DNA of 64,000 bases from Actinomadura opuntiae. Its GTDB lineage: Bacteria; Actinomycetota; Actinomycetes; Streptosporangiales; Streptosporangiaceae. Below, one piece after another: positions 33,491-42,200 of this stretch; the first letter of the stretch is position 1; each line of letters opens with the position of its first letter. Under the pieces are notes generated by a model. The model was not told the origin of the DNA. It worked only from the letters and a program-made list of their open reading frames with translations, and did not search any database. A program made the position numbers and the translations under genes. The stretch is taken from the NCBI RefSeq assembly GCF_030283205.1, contig NZ_JASNWF010000013.1:126540-190539 (forward strand), written 5' to 3'.

Positions 33491-34269
33491 GCGGCGGAGG
33501 GACGGAGATGACCGGTGCGCAGGAGGCGGCCCCGCCGTTCGCGATGACCGGCGGCGTGGTCCGGCGCGACGGCCGCGAGGTGCTGTCCGGCGTCGACCTG
33601 CGGGTCGCCGCCGGCGACGTGCTGGCCGTCATGGGGCCGAACGGGGCCGGCAAGTCCACCCTGGTCAAGGCGCTGCTCGGGCTGGTCCCGCTGGCCGCAG
33701 GCCGCACCGAGATCTACGGCGAGCCGCCCGCCCGGTTCCGCGGCTGGACGCGGATCGGGTACGTCCCGCAGCGGCTGCCGCTGGGCGGCGGCGTCCCGAC
33801 GACGGTCCGGGAGGTCGTGGCGTCCGGGCGGATCGCGCGGCGGTCGCGCTGGCGGCCGGCGCTGTTCACCGACCGGGCCGCCGACCGCGCCGCCGTGGAC
33901 CGCGCGCTGGAGGCCGTCGGCCTCGCCGGCCGCGCCCGCGACTCGGCGCATCTGCTGTCGGGCGGCCAGCAGCAGCGGGTCCTGATCGCCCGCGCGCTGG
34001 CGGGCGAGCCCGACGTGTTCGTGATGGACGAGCCGACCGCCGGCGTGGACGCGGGGAGCCAGGCGGCGCTCGCGGCGACGCTGCGCGGGCTGGCCGAGGC
34101 GGGCCGGACGGTGGTGCTGGTGGCGCACGAGCTGGGCCCGATGGAGCCGCTCGTCACCCGCACCGTCGAGCTGGAGCACGGCCGCATCGCGCGCGAGACG
34201 GCGGGCGGCGCCGCGGGAAGCACCGCGGGGAGCACGGTGGGCGGCGGCACGAGGGGGAGCGCGACGTGA
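33487..34269 (+). CDS. znuC: Zinc ABC transporter ATP-binding protein
   Basis: 260 residues from an ATG overlapping the znuA stop; an alternative ATG at 33508, seven codons later, has the better ribosome binding site (GGAGGGACGGAG). Walker A is GPNGAGKST, the Q-loop is in RIGYVPQRLP, the signature is LLSGGQQQRVLIARAL, Walker B is VFVMDEP, and the switch His is in VLVAHELG. It powers zinc uptake through ZnuB at the cytoplasmic face. The C-terminal tail is Gly/Ser/Thr-rich and low in complexity. It overlaps znuB by GTGA. Confidence 0.94.
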   Translation: MSGGGTEMTGAQEAAPPFAMTGGVVRRDGREVLSGVDLRVAAGDVLAVMGPNGAGKSTLVKALLGLVPLAAGRTEIYGEPPARFRGWTRIGYVPQRLPLGGGVPTTVREVVASGRIARRSRWRPALFTDRAADRAAVDRALEAVGLAGRARDSAHLLSGGQQQRVLIARALAGEPDVFVMDEPTAGVDAGSQAALAATLRGLAEAGRTVVLVAHELGPMEPLVTRTVELEHGRIARETAGGAAGSTAGSTVGGGTRGSAT

Positions 34270-35165
34270 CGGAGATGCTGCAGTTCGACTTCATGCGGAT
34301 CGCGCTGGTGATGGCCGTGCTCATCGGCCTGACCGCGCCCGCCGTCGGGACGTTCATCGTGCAGCGGCGGCTGTCGCTGCTCGGCGACGGCGTCGGGCAC
34401 ATCGCGCTGACCGGCATCGGCCTCGGCCTGCTGACCGGCTCCTCCCCCGTCCTCGGCGCCCTGGTGGTGGCGGTGCTCGGCGCGGTGGCGATCGAGGTGC
34501 TGCGCGCCCGCAGCCGCAGCGGCGCCGACGTGGCGCTGGCACTGCTGTTCTACGGCGGGCTGGCCGGCGGTGTGATCCTCACCAACGTGCAGGGCGGCGG
34601 GACGAGCCTGCAGTCGTACCTGTTCGGGTCGATCAGCAGCGTGTCGGCGTCCGACCTGTACGTGGTCGCGGCGCTTGCGGTCGTCGTGCTCGGGATCGTC
34701 GCGGTGTTCGGCCGGGAGCTGTTCCTGCTGTGCCAGGACGAGGACGTGGCACGGGCGGCGGGGCTGCCCGTCCGGTTCCTCAGCGTGCTGATCGCGGTGA
34801 CCGCAGCGGTGACCGTGGTGATCGCGATGCGGGCGATCGGGCTGCTGCTGGTGAGCGCGCTGATGATCGTGCCGGTGGCGGCGGCGCAGCAGGTCGCGCG
34901 GGGGTTCCGCGGCACGATGCTGCTGGCGATGGGGGTCGGTGTACTGTCGGCCGTGTCGGGCCTCGCCGGCTCCTTCGAGTACGATCTTCCCCCGGGACCC
35001 TCGATCGTGCTGCTGGCGCTCGCGCTCTTCGCGGTCGCGGCCGCCGGGGGGACCGTGGTGCGCCGCAGGCGCGCGAAGGCCCGTCCGGCCGGGGACGCGG
35101 TCCCGGGCCCGGGACCGGGCGAGCGGCTGCGGGTGGACGCCGAGGCGGAGGTGATCAGGGGATGA
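34266..35165 (+). CDS. znuB: Zinc ABC transporter permease
   Basis: 299 residues with about eight or nine membrane helices, starting at a GTG that overlaps the znuC stop by four bases. The ABC-3 permease pattern is present: MLQFDFMRIALVMAVLIGLT, FIVQRRLSLLGDGVGHIALT, and IGLLLVSALMIVPVAAAQQV. The C-terminal tail is charged and cytoplasmic (RRRRAKARPAGDA). It forms the zinc channel with ZnuC. Its stop codon overlaps the zur start (ATGA), completing a fully coupled operon. Confidence 0.94.
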   Translation: MTEMLQFDFMRIALVMAVLIGLTAPAVGTFIVQRRLSLLGDGVGHIALTGIGLGLLTGSSPVLGALVVAVLGAVAIEVLRARSRSGADVALALLFYGGLAGGVILTNVQGGGTSLQSYLFGSISSVSASDLYVVAALAVVVLGIVAVFGRELFLLCQDEDVARAAGLPVRFLSVLIAVTAAVTVVIAMRAIGLLLVSALMIVPVAAAQQVARGFRGTMLLAMGVGVLSAVSGLAGSFEYDLPPGPSIVLLALALFAVAAAGGTVVRRRRAKARPAGDAVPGPGPGERLRVDAEAEVIRG

Positions 35166-35548
35166 CGACGGCCCGCCGCGACGCGGTGCGGCAGGTGCTG
35201 GCCGGCTGCGAGGGCTTCCGCAGCGCCCAGGACATCTACGCCGACCTCCGCGCGGACGGCTCCAAGATCGGCCTGACGACGGTGTACCGGGCGCTGCAGG
35301 CGCTCAGCGACTCCGGCGAGGTCGACGTGCTGCGCACCGACGAGGGCGAGGCGGTGTACCGCGCCTGCCGGACCGAGGAGCACCACCACCACCTGGTCTG
35401 CCGCGCCTGCGGCCGGACGGTCGAGGTCGAGGGCCCGGCCGTGGAGCGCTGGGCGGACGCGATCGCCGCCGAGCACGGGTTCGCCGACATCACCCACACC
35501 GTCGAGGTGTTCGGCACCTGCGCGGACTGCCGCTCCCAGGCCCGCTGA
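35162..35548 (+). CDS. zur: Zinc uptake regulator (Fur family)
   Basis: 128 residues starting at an ATG overlapping the znuB stop. The winged helix (FRSAQDIYADLRADGSKIGL, TTVYRALQALSDSGEVDVLR) precedes the metal-binding dimer domain with EEHHHHLVCRACGRTVEVEG and FGTCADCR, giving the two CxxC pairs of a structural zinc site. It is placed as Zur rather than Fur because it is the last gene of the zinc transporter operon and the operon has a Zur-type box. With zinc bound it should repress the operon, including itself. Orthologous position: Rv2359 in the M. tuberculosis glyS-uppS region. Confidence 0.93.
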   Translation: MTTARRDAVRQVLAGCEGFRSAQDIYADLRADGSKIGLTTVYRALQALSDSGEVDVLRTDEGEAVYRACRTEEHHHHLVCRACGRTVEVEGPAVERWADAIAAEHGFADITHTVEVFGTCADCRSQAR

Positions 35549-35558
35549 CCCGCCCCCG

Positions 35559-35595
35559 CGTCCCCGTCCGCGGGGCCTCGGCGTACGCGGGGACG
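35559..35595. terminator. Possible terminator of the znu-zur operon
   Basis: CGTCCCCG (35559-35566) and CGGGGACG (35588-35595) can pair, or alternatively CCCCG-TCCG-CGGGG forms a smaller hairpin. Neither is as strong as the other terminators in this window. Confidence 0.35.
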
Positions 35596-35616
35596 GTGTG
35601 CGAGAGAATCGGTGGC

Positions 35617-36042
35617 ATGGCTACGACACGCACCGCCAACGCGCACTGGGAAGGACCGCTCCTCAGCGGTCAGGGAACCGTTTCGCTCGACTCGTCCAAG
35701 GTCGGCACGTTCGACGTGACCTGGGCGTCCCGCAGCGAGGAGCCGAACGGGCGGACCAGCCCGGAGGAACTGATCGCCGCCGCCCACTCCACCTGCTACT
35801 CGATGGCCCTGTCGCACGGGCTGGCCGGCGCCGGGAACCCGCCGGAGAAGGTGGACACCAAGGCGGAGGTCACCTTCCAGCCGGGCGAGGGCATCACCGG
35901 CATCCACCTGACGGTCCGGGCGAGCGTGCCCGGCCTGTCCGCGGACGCCTTCGAGAAGGCCGCGCAGGACGCCAAGGAGAACTGCCCGGTCAGCCAGGCC
36001 CTCAAGGGCACCACGATCACCCTGGACGCGGCCCTGGTCTGA
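35617..36042 (+). CDS. OsmC-family peroxiredoxin
   Basis: 141 residues from the ATG at 35617. The OsmC/Ohr fold has its two catalytic cysteines: in SPEELIAAAHSTCYSMALSH and in DAKENCPVSQALKG, the standard spacing. The N-terminal beta strands are TRTANAHWEGPLLSGQGTVS. It reduces organic hydroperoxides in the cytoplasm using a thiol partner. The HSTCYSM context is that of the OsmC subgroup rather than Ohr. It is 13 bp from the convergent uppS gene, with no room for a terminator between them. Confidence 0.92.
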   Translation: MATTRTANAHWEGPLLSGQGTVSLDSSKVGTFDVTWASRSEEPNGRTSPEELIAAAHSTCYSMALSHGLAGAGNPPEKVDTKAEVTFQPGEGITGIHLTVRASVPGLSADAFEKAAQDAKENCPVSQALKGTTITLDAALV

Positions 36043-36055
36043 GCCCGGACCCGCG

Positions 36056-36856
36056 TCAGCCGGTCGCGGCGGTGGGCTCCACGGGGTTGGGGATCGCACC
36101 GCCGTACCGGCGGTCGCGGCTGGCGTACAGCTCGCACGCGTGCCACAGGTGCCGCCGGTCGAAGTCGGGCCACAGCGTGTCGAGGAAGACCATCTCCGCG
36201 TACGCCGACTGCCACAGCAGGAAGTTGGACGTGCGCTGCTCCCCCGACGAGCGCAGGAACAGGTCCACGTCCGGGATGCCCGGCTCGTCGAGGTACCGGG
36301 CGAACACCTTCTCGTTGATCTTGTCGGGGTTGAGGCGGCCGGCGCGCACGTCCCGGGCGATCGCCGCCGCCGCGTCCGCGATCTCGGCGCGGCCGCCGTA
36401 GTTCACGCAGAACTGCAGGGTGAGCACGTCGTTCTCGCGCGTCATCTCCTCGGCCGTCTCCAGCTCCTTGATGACGCTGCGCCACAGCCGCGGGCGGCGG
36501 CCCGCCCAGCGCACCCGCACGCCCATCGAGTGCAGCTGGTCGCGGCGGCGGCGGATCACGTCGCGGTTGAAGCCCATCAGGAAGCGGACCTCGTCCGGCG
36601 AGCGCTTCCAGTTCTCGGTGGAGAAGGCGTAGGCCGACAGGTACGGCACGCCCAGCTCGATCGCGCCCATGATCACGTCGAACAGCGAGTCCTCGCCGCG
36701 CTTGTGGCCCTCGGTGCGCGGCAGCCCGCGCTCCTTGGCCCAGCGGCCGTTGCCGTCCATGACGATGGCGACGTGCCGCGGCACCAGGTCCGCGGGGATC
36801 GGCGGGGGCTTCGCGCCGTCCCGATGCGGTTCCGGTGGCGATACGGCCCTTCTCAC
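36056..36856 (-). CDS. uppS: Isoprenyl transferase (undecaprenyl/decaprenyl diphosphate synthase)
   Basis: 266 residues from a GTG (36856) that overlaps the recO stop by GTGA, with GGGAGAGA upstream. The cis-prenyltransferase signature is complete: HVAIVMDGNGRWAKERGLPR, with the catalytic Asp in MDGN, then TEGHKRGEDSLFDVI, YLSAYAFSTENWKRSPDEV, and the C-terminal VDLFLRSSGEQRTSNFLLWQ and MVFLDTLWPDF. It condenses isopentenyl diphosphate into the long polyprenyl diphosphate that carries cell-wall precursors. Chain length cannot be told from sequence alone. It forms a two-gene unit with recO, as in other actinobacteria. Confidence 0.95.
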   Translation of the reverse strand: MRRAVSPPEPHRDGAKPPPIPADLVPRHVAIVMDGNGRWAKERGLPRTEGHKRGEDSLFDVIMGAIELGVPYLSAYAFSTENWKRSPDEVRFLMGFNRDVIRRRRDQLHSMGVRVRWAGRRPRLWRSVIKELETAEEMTRENDVLTLQFCVNYGGRAEIADAAAAIARDVRAGRLNPDKINEKVFARYLDEPGIPDVDLFLRSSGEQRTSNFLLWQSAYAEMVFLDTLWPDFDRRHLWHACELYASRDRRYGGAIPNPVEPTAATG

Positions 36857-37647
36857 ACTCTCTCCCTGGTGGTGTCGTCGCCGGCGGCGTCCGAGCGGTC
36901 CGCGCGGTCTCCGCGGTCCTCGCGTTCGACGTGCCGCAGCGAGCGGATCCCGTGCTCCAGATGCCACTGCAGGTAGGCGGCGACGAGGCCGCTGCTCTCC
37001 ACCCGGTGGCGGGGCTCGCTGGCGTCGGCGTACTCCCAGTCGCCGCGCAGCAGCGCCAGCATCAGCGCGAACGTCGGCGGCGCCGGCGTCGCGGCGCCGG
37101 GCTGGCGGCAGTTCGCGCAGACCGCGCCGCCCGCCGCGATGGCGAACCCGCGCAGCCCGCCGCGGTTACCGCACCGGCAGCACTCGTCCAGCGCCGGGGC
37201 CCACCCGGCGACCGACAGCGAGCGCAGCAGGAAGGCGTCCAGCACGAGCCGCGGGTCGTGGCCGCGCTCGGCGAGCGTGCGCAGCCCGCCGACCAGCAGC
37301 AGGAACTGCCGCAGGGCGGGCTCGCCCTCCTCGCCGGCCAGCTTGTCCGCGGTCTCCAGCATCGCCGTGCCCGCCGTGTAGCGGGGGTAGTCGCCGACGA
37401 GCGCCTCGCCGTACGGGCGCAGCGTCTCGGCCTGGGTGATCAGGTCGAGCGAGCGGCGCTCGTACAGCTGGAGGTCGACGTGGGTGAACGGCTCCAGCCG
37501 CGCGCCGAACCGGGACCTGGTCTTGCGCACCCCCTTCGCCGCGGCGCGGATCCGGCCGCCGCGCCGGGTCAGCACCGTCACGATGCGGTCGGCCTCGCCC
37601 AGCTTCTGGGTGCGCAGGACGATGCCTTCGTCGCGGTAGAGGGTCAC
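36853..37647 (-). CDS. recO: DNA repair protein RecO
   Basis: 264 residues from the GTG at 37647 (VTLYRDEGIVLRTQKLGEAD); an upstream GTG at 37665 would add six residues. The N-terminal OB fold (RIVTVLTRRGGRIRAAAKGV) is followed by helices and a four-Cys zinc finger (CCRCGNRGGL and VCANC). It promotes RecA loading and annealing in the RecFOR pathway. The C-terminal tail is strongly charged (REDRGDRADRSD) and unlike the core, as is common in actinobacterial RecO. The stop overlaps the uppS start by four bases. Confidence 0.93.
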   Translation of the reverse strand: MTLYRDEGIVLRTQKLGEADRIVTVLTRRGGRIRAAAKGVRKTRSRFGARLEPFTHVDLQLYERRSLDLITQAETLRPYGEALVGDYPRYTAGTAMLETADKLAGEEGEPALRQFLLLVGGLRTLAERGHDPRLVLDAFLLRSLSVAGWAPALDECCRCGNRGGLRGFAIAAGGAVCANCRQPGAATPAPPTFALMLALLRGDWEYADASEPRHRVESSGLVAAYLQWHLEHGIRSLRHVEREDRGDRADRSDAAGDDTTRERV

Positions 37648-37830
37648 CCGTTCATTCTCGCGCACGCGCCCGGGTGCCCGGTCGCGCCGCCCGGCATCTC
37701 CGCAGGATCTTCACAAGTCTCCCAGCCGCCCCGTCCGCCCCGGATGCGGTCACGCTTTGTGACCGGTTTCGGCCGTGCGGTGACGGCGAAAGGTGTGGCC
37801 GCCGTCACGGCGAGCTGGCAGCGTTGGAGC

Positions 37831-38862
37831 ATGAGATGCCACATCGTGCCTCCGCACATGCTGGAACGCATCGCCCGCGACGCCACCGACCCGGCCATGC
37901 GCGACCGTGCCCGCCGGACGCTGGCCCTCACCTCCGCCCACGCCACCGAACGCCGCCTCGCCTCCTACGCCGCGCCCCCCGCGCCGTCCGGCGCCGCCGC
38001 GCCGAACCGGGAGATCGCCGACGCCGGGCACAAGGAGCAGCTCCCCGGCCGCACCGTCCGCGCCGAGGGCGCCGCCGCCACCGGCGACACGTCCTGCGAC
38101 CAGGCCTACGACTGGCTGGGCGCCACCTTCGCCTTCTACCAGACCGCCTACGGGCGCGACTCCATCGACGGCGCCGGCCTGAAGATGATCTCGACGGTCC
38201 ACTACGGCGAGCGCTACGACAACGCCTTCTGGAACGGCGAGCAGATGGTGTACGGCGACGGCGACGGGACGATCTTCACCGACTTCACCGGCCCGCTCGA
38301 CGTCACCGGCCACGAGCTGACCCACGGCGTCACCCAGTACACCGCGAACCTGGACTACTCGGGCCAGTCCGGCGCGCTCAACGAGTCGCTCTCCGACGTG
38401 TTCGGCTCGCTGATCAAGCAGATGCACCTCGGCCAGACCGCCGACCAGGCCGACTGGCTGATCGGCCAGGGCCTGCTCGCCCCCGGCGTGCACGGCGTCG
38501 CGCTCCGCTCGATGAAGGAGCCCGGCACCGCCTACGACGACCCGCAGCTCGGCAAGGACCCGCAGCCCGCCCACATGAGCGGCTACGTCCGCACCTACGA
38601 GGACAACGGCGGCGTCCACATCAACTCCGGCATACCGAACCGCGCGTTCTACCTCGCCGCCGCCGCGATCGGCGGGAACGCCTGGGAGAAGGCCGGGCGC
38701 GTCTGGTACGAGACCCTCACCGGCGGGTCGCTGGCGAGCGCGATCGACTTCGCGGGCTTCGCCGCCGAGACCGTCCAGACCGCGACCCGGCTCTACGGCG
38801 CCGACGCCGCCGAGACCGCGGCGGTGAGCAACGCCTGGAAAGGGGTAGGCGTCCAACAGTGA
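37831..38862 (+). CDS. M4-family metallopeptidase, protealysin-like
   Basis: 343 residues from the ATG at 37831. It lacks a signal peptide and has only a short propeptide with the HIVPPHML motif typical of protealysin-type precursors, unlike secreted thermolysin. The zinc site is HELTH (161-165) with the third ligand Glu185 in NESLSDVFG. TVHYGERYDNAFWNG and the C-terminal HINSGIPNRAFYLAA carry the substrate and transition-state residues. It would be a calcium-stabilised neutral protease acting in the cytoplasm or leaving the cell by a non-classical route. The downstream gene encodes an emfourin-like inhibitor, supporting the protealysin assignment. Confidence 0.92.
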   Translation: MRCHIVPPHMLERIARDATDPAMRDRARRTLALTSAHATERRLASYAAPPAPSGAAAPNREIADAGHKEQLPGRTVRAEGAAATGDTSCDQAYDWLGATFAFYQTAYGRDSIDGAGLKMISTVHYGERYDNAFWNGEQMVYGDGDGTIFTDFTGPLDVTGHELTHGVTQYTANLDYSGQSGALNESLSDVFGSLIKQMHLGQTADQADWLIGQGLLAPGVHGVALRSMKEPGTAYDDPQLGKDPQPAHMSGYVRTYEDNGGVHINSGIPNRAFYLAAAAIGGNAWEKAGRVWYETLTGGSLASAIDFAGFAAETVQTATRLYGADAAETAAVSNAWKGVGVQQ

Positions 38863-38932
38863 GGCAGGCCGAAGCGGCGGCGCGGGCGGGGGAACGCGCG
38901 AGACGGTGACAGTGCGGGACGGTGACGGTGCG

Positions 38933-39187
38933 GTGAAGGTGACAGTCGTCCGCAGCGGCGGGTTCGCCGGGATCCGGCGGCAGGGCGAGGCCGACAGTAC
39001 GACCGATCCGATGCTGGCGCGGCTGGTCGGCCGGGTCGACCTGGCGGCGGTGCCGCCGCCCGGCCGGATCCCCGACCAGTTCGTGTACGACATCGACATC
39101 GACGGCCGGCACACCACGGTCGGCGAGGCCCAGCTGAACGGCCCGCTCCGCGAGCTCGTCCACCACGTCCTCGGCCGCGCCCGGTGA
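38933..39187 (+). CDS. Emfourin-like protein (putative inhibitor of the adjacent M4 protease)
   Basis: 84 residues from the GTG at 38933 (VKVTVVRSGGFAGIRRQGEA), the start that best fits the family; a GTG at 38906 would add nine residues. The RSGGFAGI opening, the PPGRIPDQFVYDIDIDGRHT strand region and LRELVHHVLGRA match emfourin, the small protein encoded next to protealysin-like M4 proteases in enterobacteria and shown there to inhibit them. It follows the protease gene on the same strand within 70 bp. No signal peptide is present, so inhibition would be inside the cell. Confidence 0.8.
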   Translation: MKVTVVRSGGFAGIRRQGEADSTTDPMLARLVGRVDLAAVPPPGRIPDQFVYDIDIDGRHTTVGEAQLNGPLRELVHHVLGRAR

Positions 39188-39231
39188 CCCCCGGCCGGTG
39201 ACCCCCGGGCGCGCCGGGCCGGCGGGCACGC

Positions 39232-39265
39232 GGGGACGCGGGTGCCTCCCAACACCCGCGTCCCC
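39232..39265. terminator. Bidirectional terminator
   Basis: GGGGACGCGGGTG (39232-39244) and its exact complement (39253-39265) with an 8-base loop lie between the convergent emfourin and GH87 genes. Confidence 0.78.
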
Positions 39266-39276
39266 GGTCCCCCTGC

Positions 39277-42200
39277 TCAGGGGTTCCTGGTGATGGTGAA
39301 CGTGGTCGTGGTGTTCCTGATGTCCTCGGCGTTGTCGTGCAGCGTCAGGTGGTCGAAGGTGGCCGAGCCGACCGCCGGGCCCTGACCGGGTTCGGGCATC
39401 TCGTTGACCCAGATCCCGAATCCGGACTTGGCGTCGAACGCGTCACCGCTCCTGCGGGCGCCGGAGATGGTGACGTCCGTGAGGACCGTGTCGGTGATCG
39501 GCTTGAGCGGCTGCCCTCCGGAGTACTTGGTCTGGAACATGATCCCCGAGTAGGTCGGGTCGACGATGTCGACGTCGTTGATGCGGATGCCCTGGAACGG
39601 GAACTCCCCCGAATACAGCCAGAGGGCGGGGAAGGTCTGGTTCCCCCAGAAGTGCCCGCCGGCCCGGATCAGCGAGATGTTCTCGAACGTCGTCTTCGGG
39701 TCCGATTCGAATCCGAGGGCGGGAATGCCGCCGAACTGCAGCGTCCCGATCGTGATCCCGGAGTAGACGAGCGTGTCGGCGATGTGGATGTTGCGGAAGG
39801 TGTTGCCGCCGCCTCCGTAGACCGCGAGCCCGGCCGCGCGCCAGGTCAGCAGCGAGGTGAGGTCCTCGAAGACGTTCCCGGTCTCCTGTTCGTTGTGGTT
39901 GTCGGTGGCGGGGAACAGCGCGAAGCTGTCGTCGCCGGTGGTGCGGGTCTCGACGTTCGCGACGTGGTTTCCGGAGCTGCCGTTGGTGAAGTTGATGCCG
40001 TCCGCCCACGTGTCGCGGATCCGCGAGTTCTCGATCGTGGAATGGTCGACGTTCGTCCCCCAGAAAAGGCAGACGACGTGCTCGGCCCAGACGTCGTCGA
40101 TCGTCATGTCGCTGACGTTCGAGAAGTCGAACACCTTTCCCGGCCCGTCGATACGGGACGTGTAGTTGCCGAGGAACCCGAATCCGGAGAACGTCGAACC
40201 GTTGGCGGTCGCGTCCGCGCGGAATCCGGCGTCGGTGTTCTGCTGGTTCGGCGGCGTGCGGAACCGGGTGAACCAGGGGCCCGCGCCGACGACCTTGACG
40301 GCCTTGCCGTAGACCTGGAACTTCTGCGCGGTGTCGTAGGTGCCCGGCGGCAGGTAGACGCCGACGAGCGAGGAGTCCTGCCGCACCTTGTCGAGGGCGT
40401 TCTGGACGTCCTGGTGGGTGAAGCCTGCGGGCTCGGCGTACTTGGCCGGGTCGGGGTTCGGCTTGGCCGTGGCCAGTTCGGTGTTGACGAAGTCGATGGC
40501 GTAGGTGGTGGTGTTGGCGGCGTCCTTCTGCAGCTTGATCTTGTGGCCGGCCGGCACCGTCGTGCCGAGCATGAGGTTCGCCTCGTCGTAGATGTGGCGG
40601 GGCGGCCCGGCGCCCGGCGAGTCGCTCGGACTCGCCTCGGCCCCGTACACCCACGTGTACCGGGACGTGAGGTCGATGGCCTTGAGGAACGTCCCGTCGA
40701 CGTAGACGTCGAGCGTCGAGTCGACGCCTCCGCCGCCCGCCGCGTCGGGGATGGAGTAGCGGGTCACGAGGGTGTTGGTGGGCGCCTTGGTGGTGAACTC
40801 GACGCTGCTGCCGGTGGAGTTCAGCGTCACGGCGCGGCGGCCGGACGCCTCTCCGGCGAGGTCGCCGATCGTGCGGTTGGGGCCGACGACAGCGGCACCG
40901 CCGCCGAGGACGCCGTCCTCGGCCTCGTAGGCGTCGAACGGCAGGTGCGCGCCGCGCCCGACGAACAGGGCCTGCGTGGAGGTGTTGTTCGCGCGCTTGA
41001 CCGGCACCTCGTTGACGTCGTCCTCGATGGTGGTCCGGATCGTGTAGCGGCCGTTCGCGGCGGTCCAGGTGCCGAGGTCGACGGGCGCGGCGGTGGCGCC
41101 GGGCGCGAGCGGGCCGGTGAAGGAGCCGGTGAGCGTCTTCACCGCCGTGCCGCCGTCCAGGATCGTCAGCGTGATGCCGTGGGAGCCGCCGGCGGTGGCC
41201 TGGGTGCCCTCGTTGCGCGGCGTGGCCGAGAACCTGACCGCGTCGCCGGCCTGCGGGTTGCCGGGGCTCCAGGTGACGTCGCGTACCACCAGGTCGGAGC
41301 TCGGCACCGGCGCGATCTTGAGGGTCGCGCTCGCGGTGTTGTTGGTCTCGTTCAGCTCGACGTCGTCGTCACCGGCGTCGGCCGTGGCCGCGACGGTGTA
41401 GCTGCCGGCGTCGTGCGTCCCGATCGAGGCGGACACGGTGGTGGACGCTCCGGCCGCCAGCTCTCCGACCTGCGCGGACGCCGCCTTCGTTCCGCCGACC
41501 AGGAAGTCGAGGGAGCTCGGGTCGGCGGTGCCCGTCCCGGCGTTCTTCACGGTCGCGCGGAGCGTGACGCCGTTGGTCTCGTCCGGAGCGGCGGGGTCCC
41601 AGGACAGGTTCGTGACGGTCAGGTCCGGGGCGGGCGCCGGGGTGCCGATGACCTGGAACTCGGCGGCCTGGCCGCCCGGCGCGCCGGAGTTGGCGGTGAA
41701 CGCCAGCCGCACCTCGGCGGCCGTCGCGGTGACCGGGATCGTCACGGTGTTGCCGGTGGCCGGGTCGAAGGCGTACTTCGCGGCCGGCTTGATGGTCGTG
41801 AACGAGCCCGTGTGGCCGCCGCGTCCGAGCACCTCGATCGTCTGGCTGCGGGTGGACCACGCCGCGTCGGGGTTCAGCTTCACCACGACGGAGGTGAGGT
41901 CGGCCTTCGCGCCGAGATCGACGGTGAGCGTCGCCGGATAGGCGCCGGAGCCGGACTCCCAGTACGTGGCGACGTCGTTGTCGTTGGCGTTGCCCTCGAC
42001 GAAGGAGTAGACGTGCGAGGACGCGGTGATCGGCTTGCCCGCGGCGAGGTTGGTGCCGCCGCCCTGCCCCTGGCGGGTCACCACGTTGCTGTCGGGCGAG
42101 ACGTTGCCCGCCGCGTCCCGCGCCCGGACGAAGTAGGAGACGGTCGCCGTCGCGGGCTGGTCGTCGGTGTAGGTGAGGACGTTCCCGGCGACGCTCGCGC

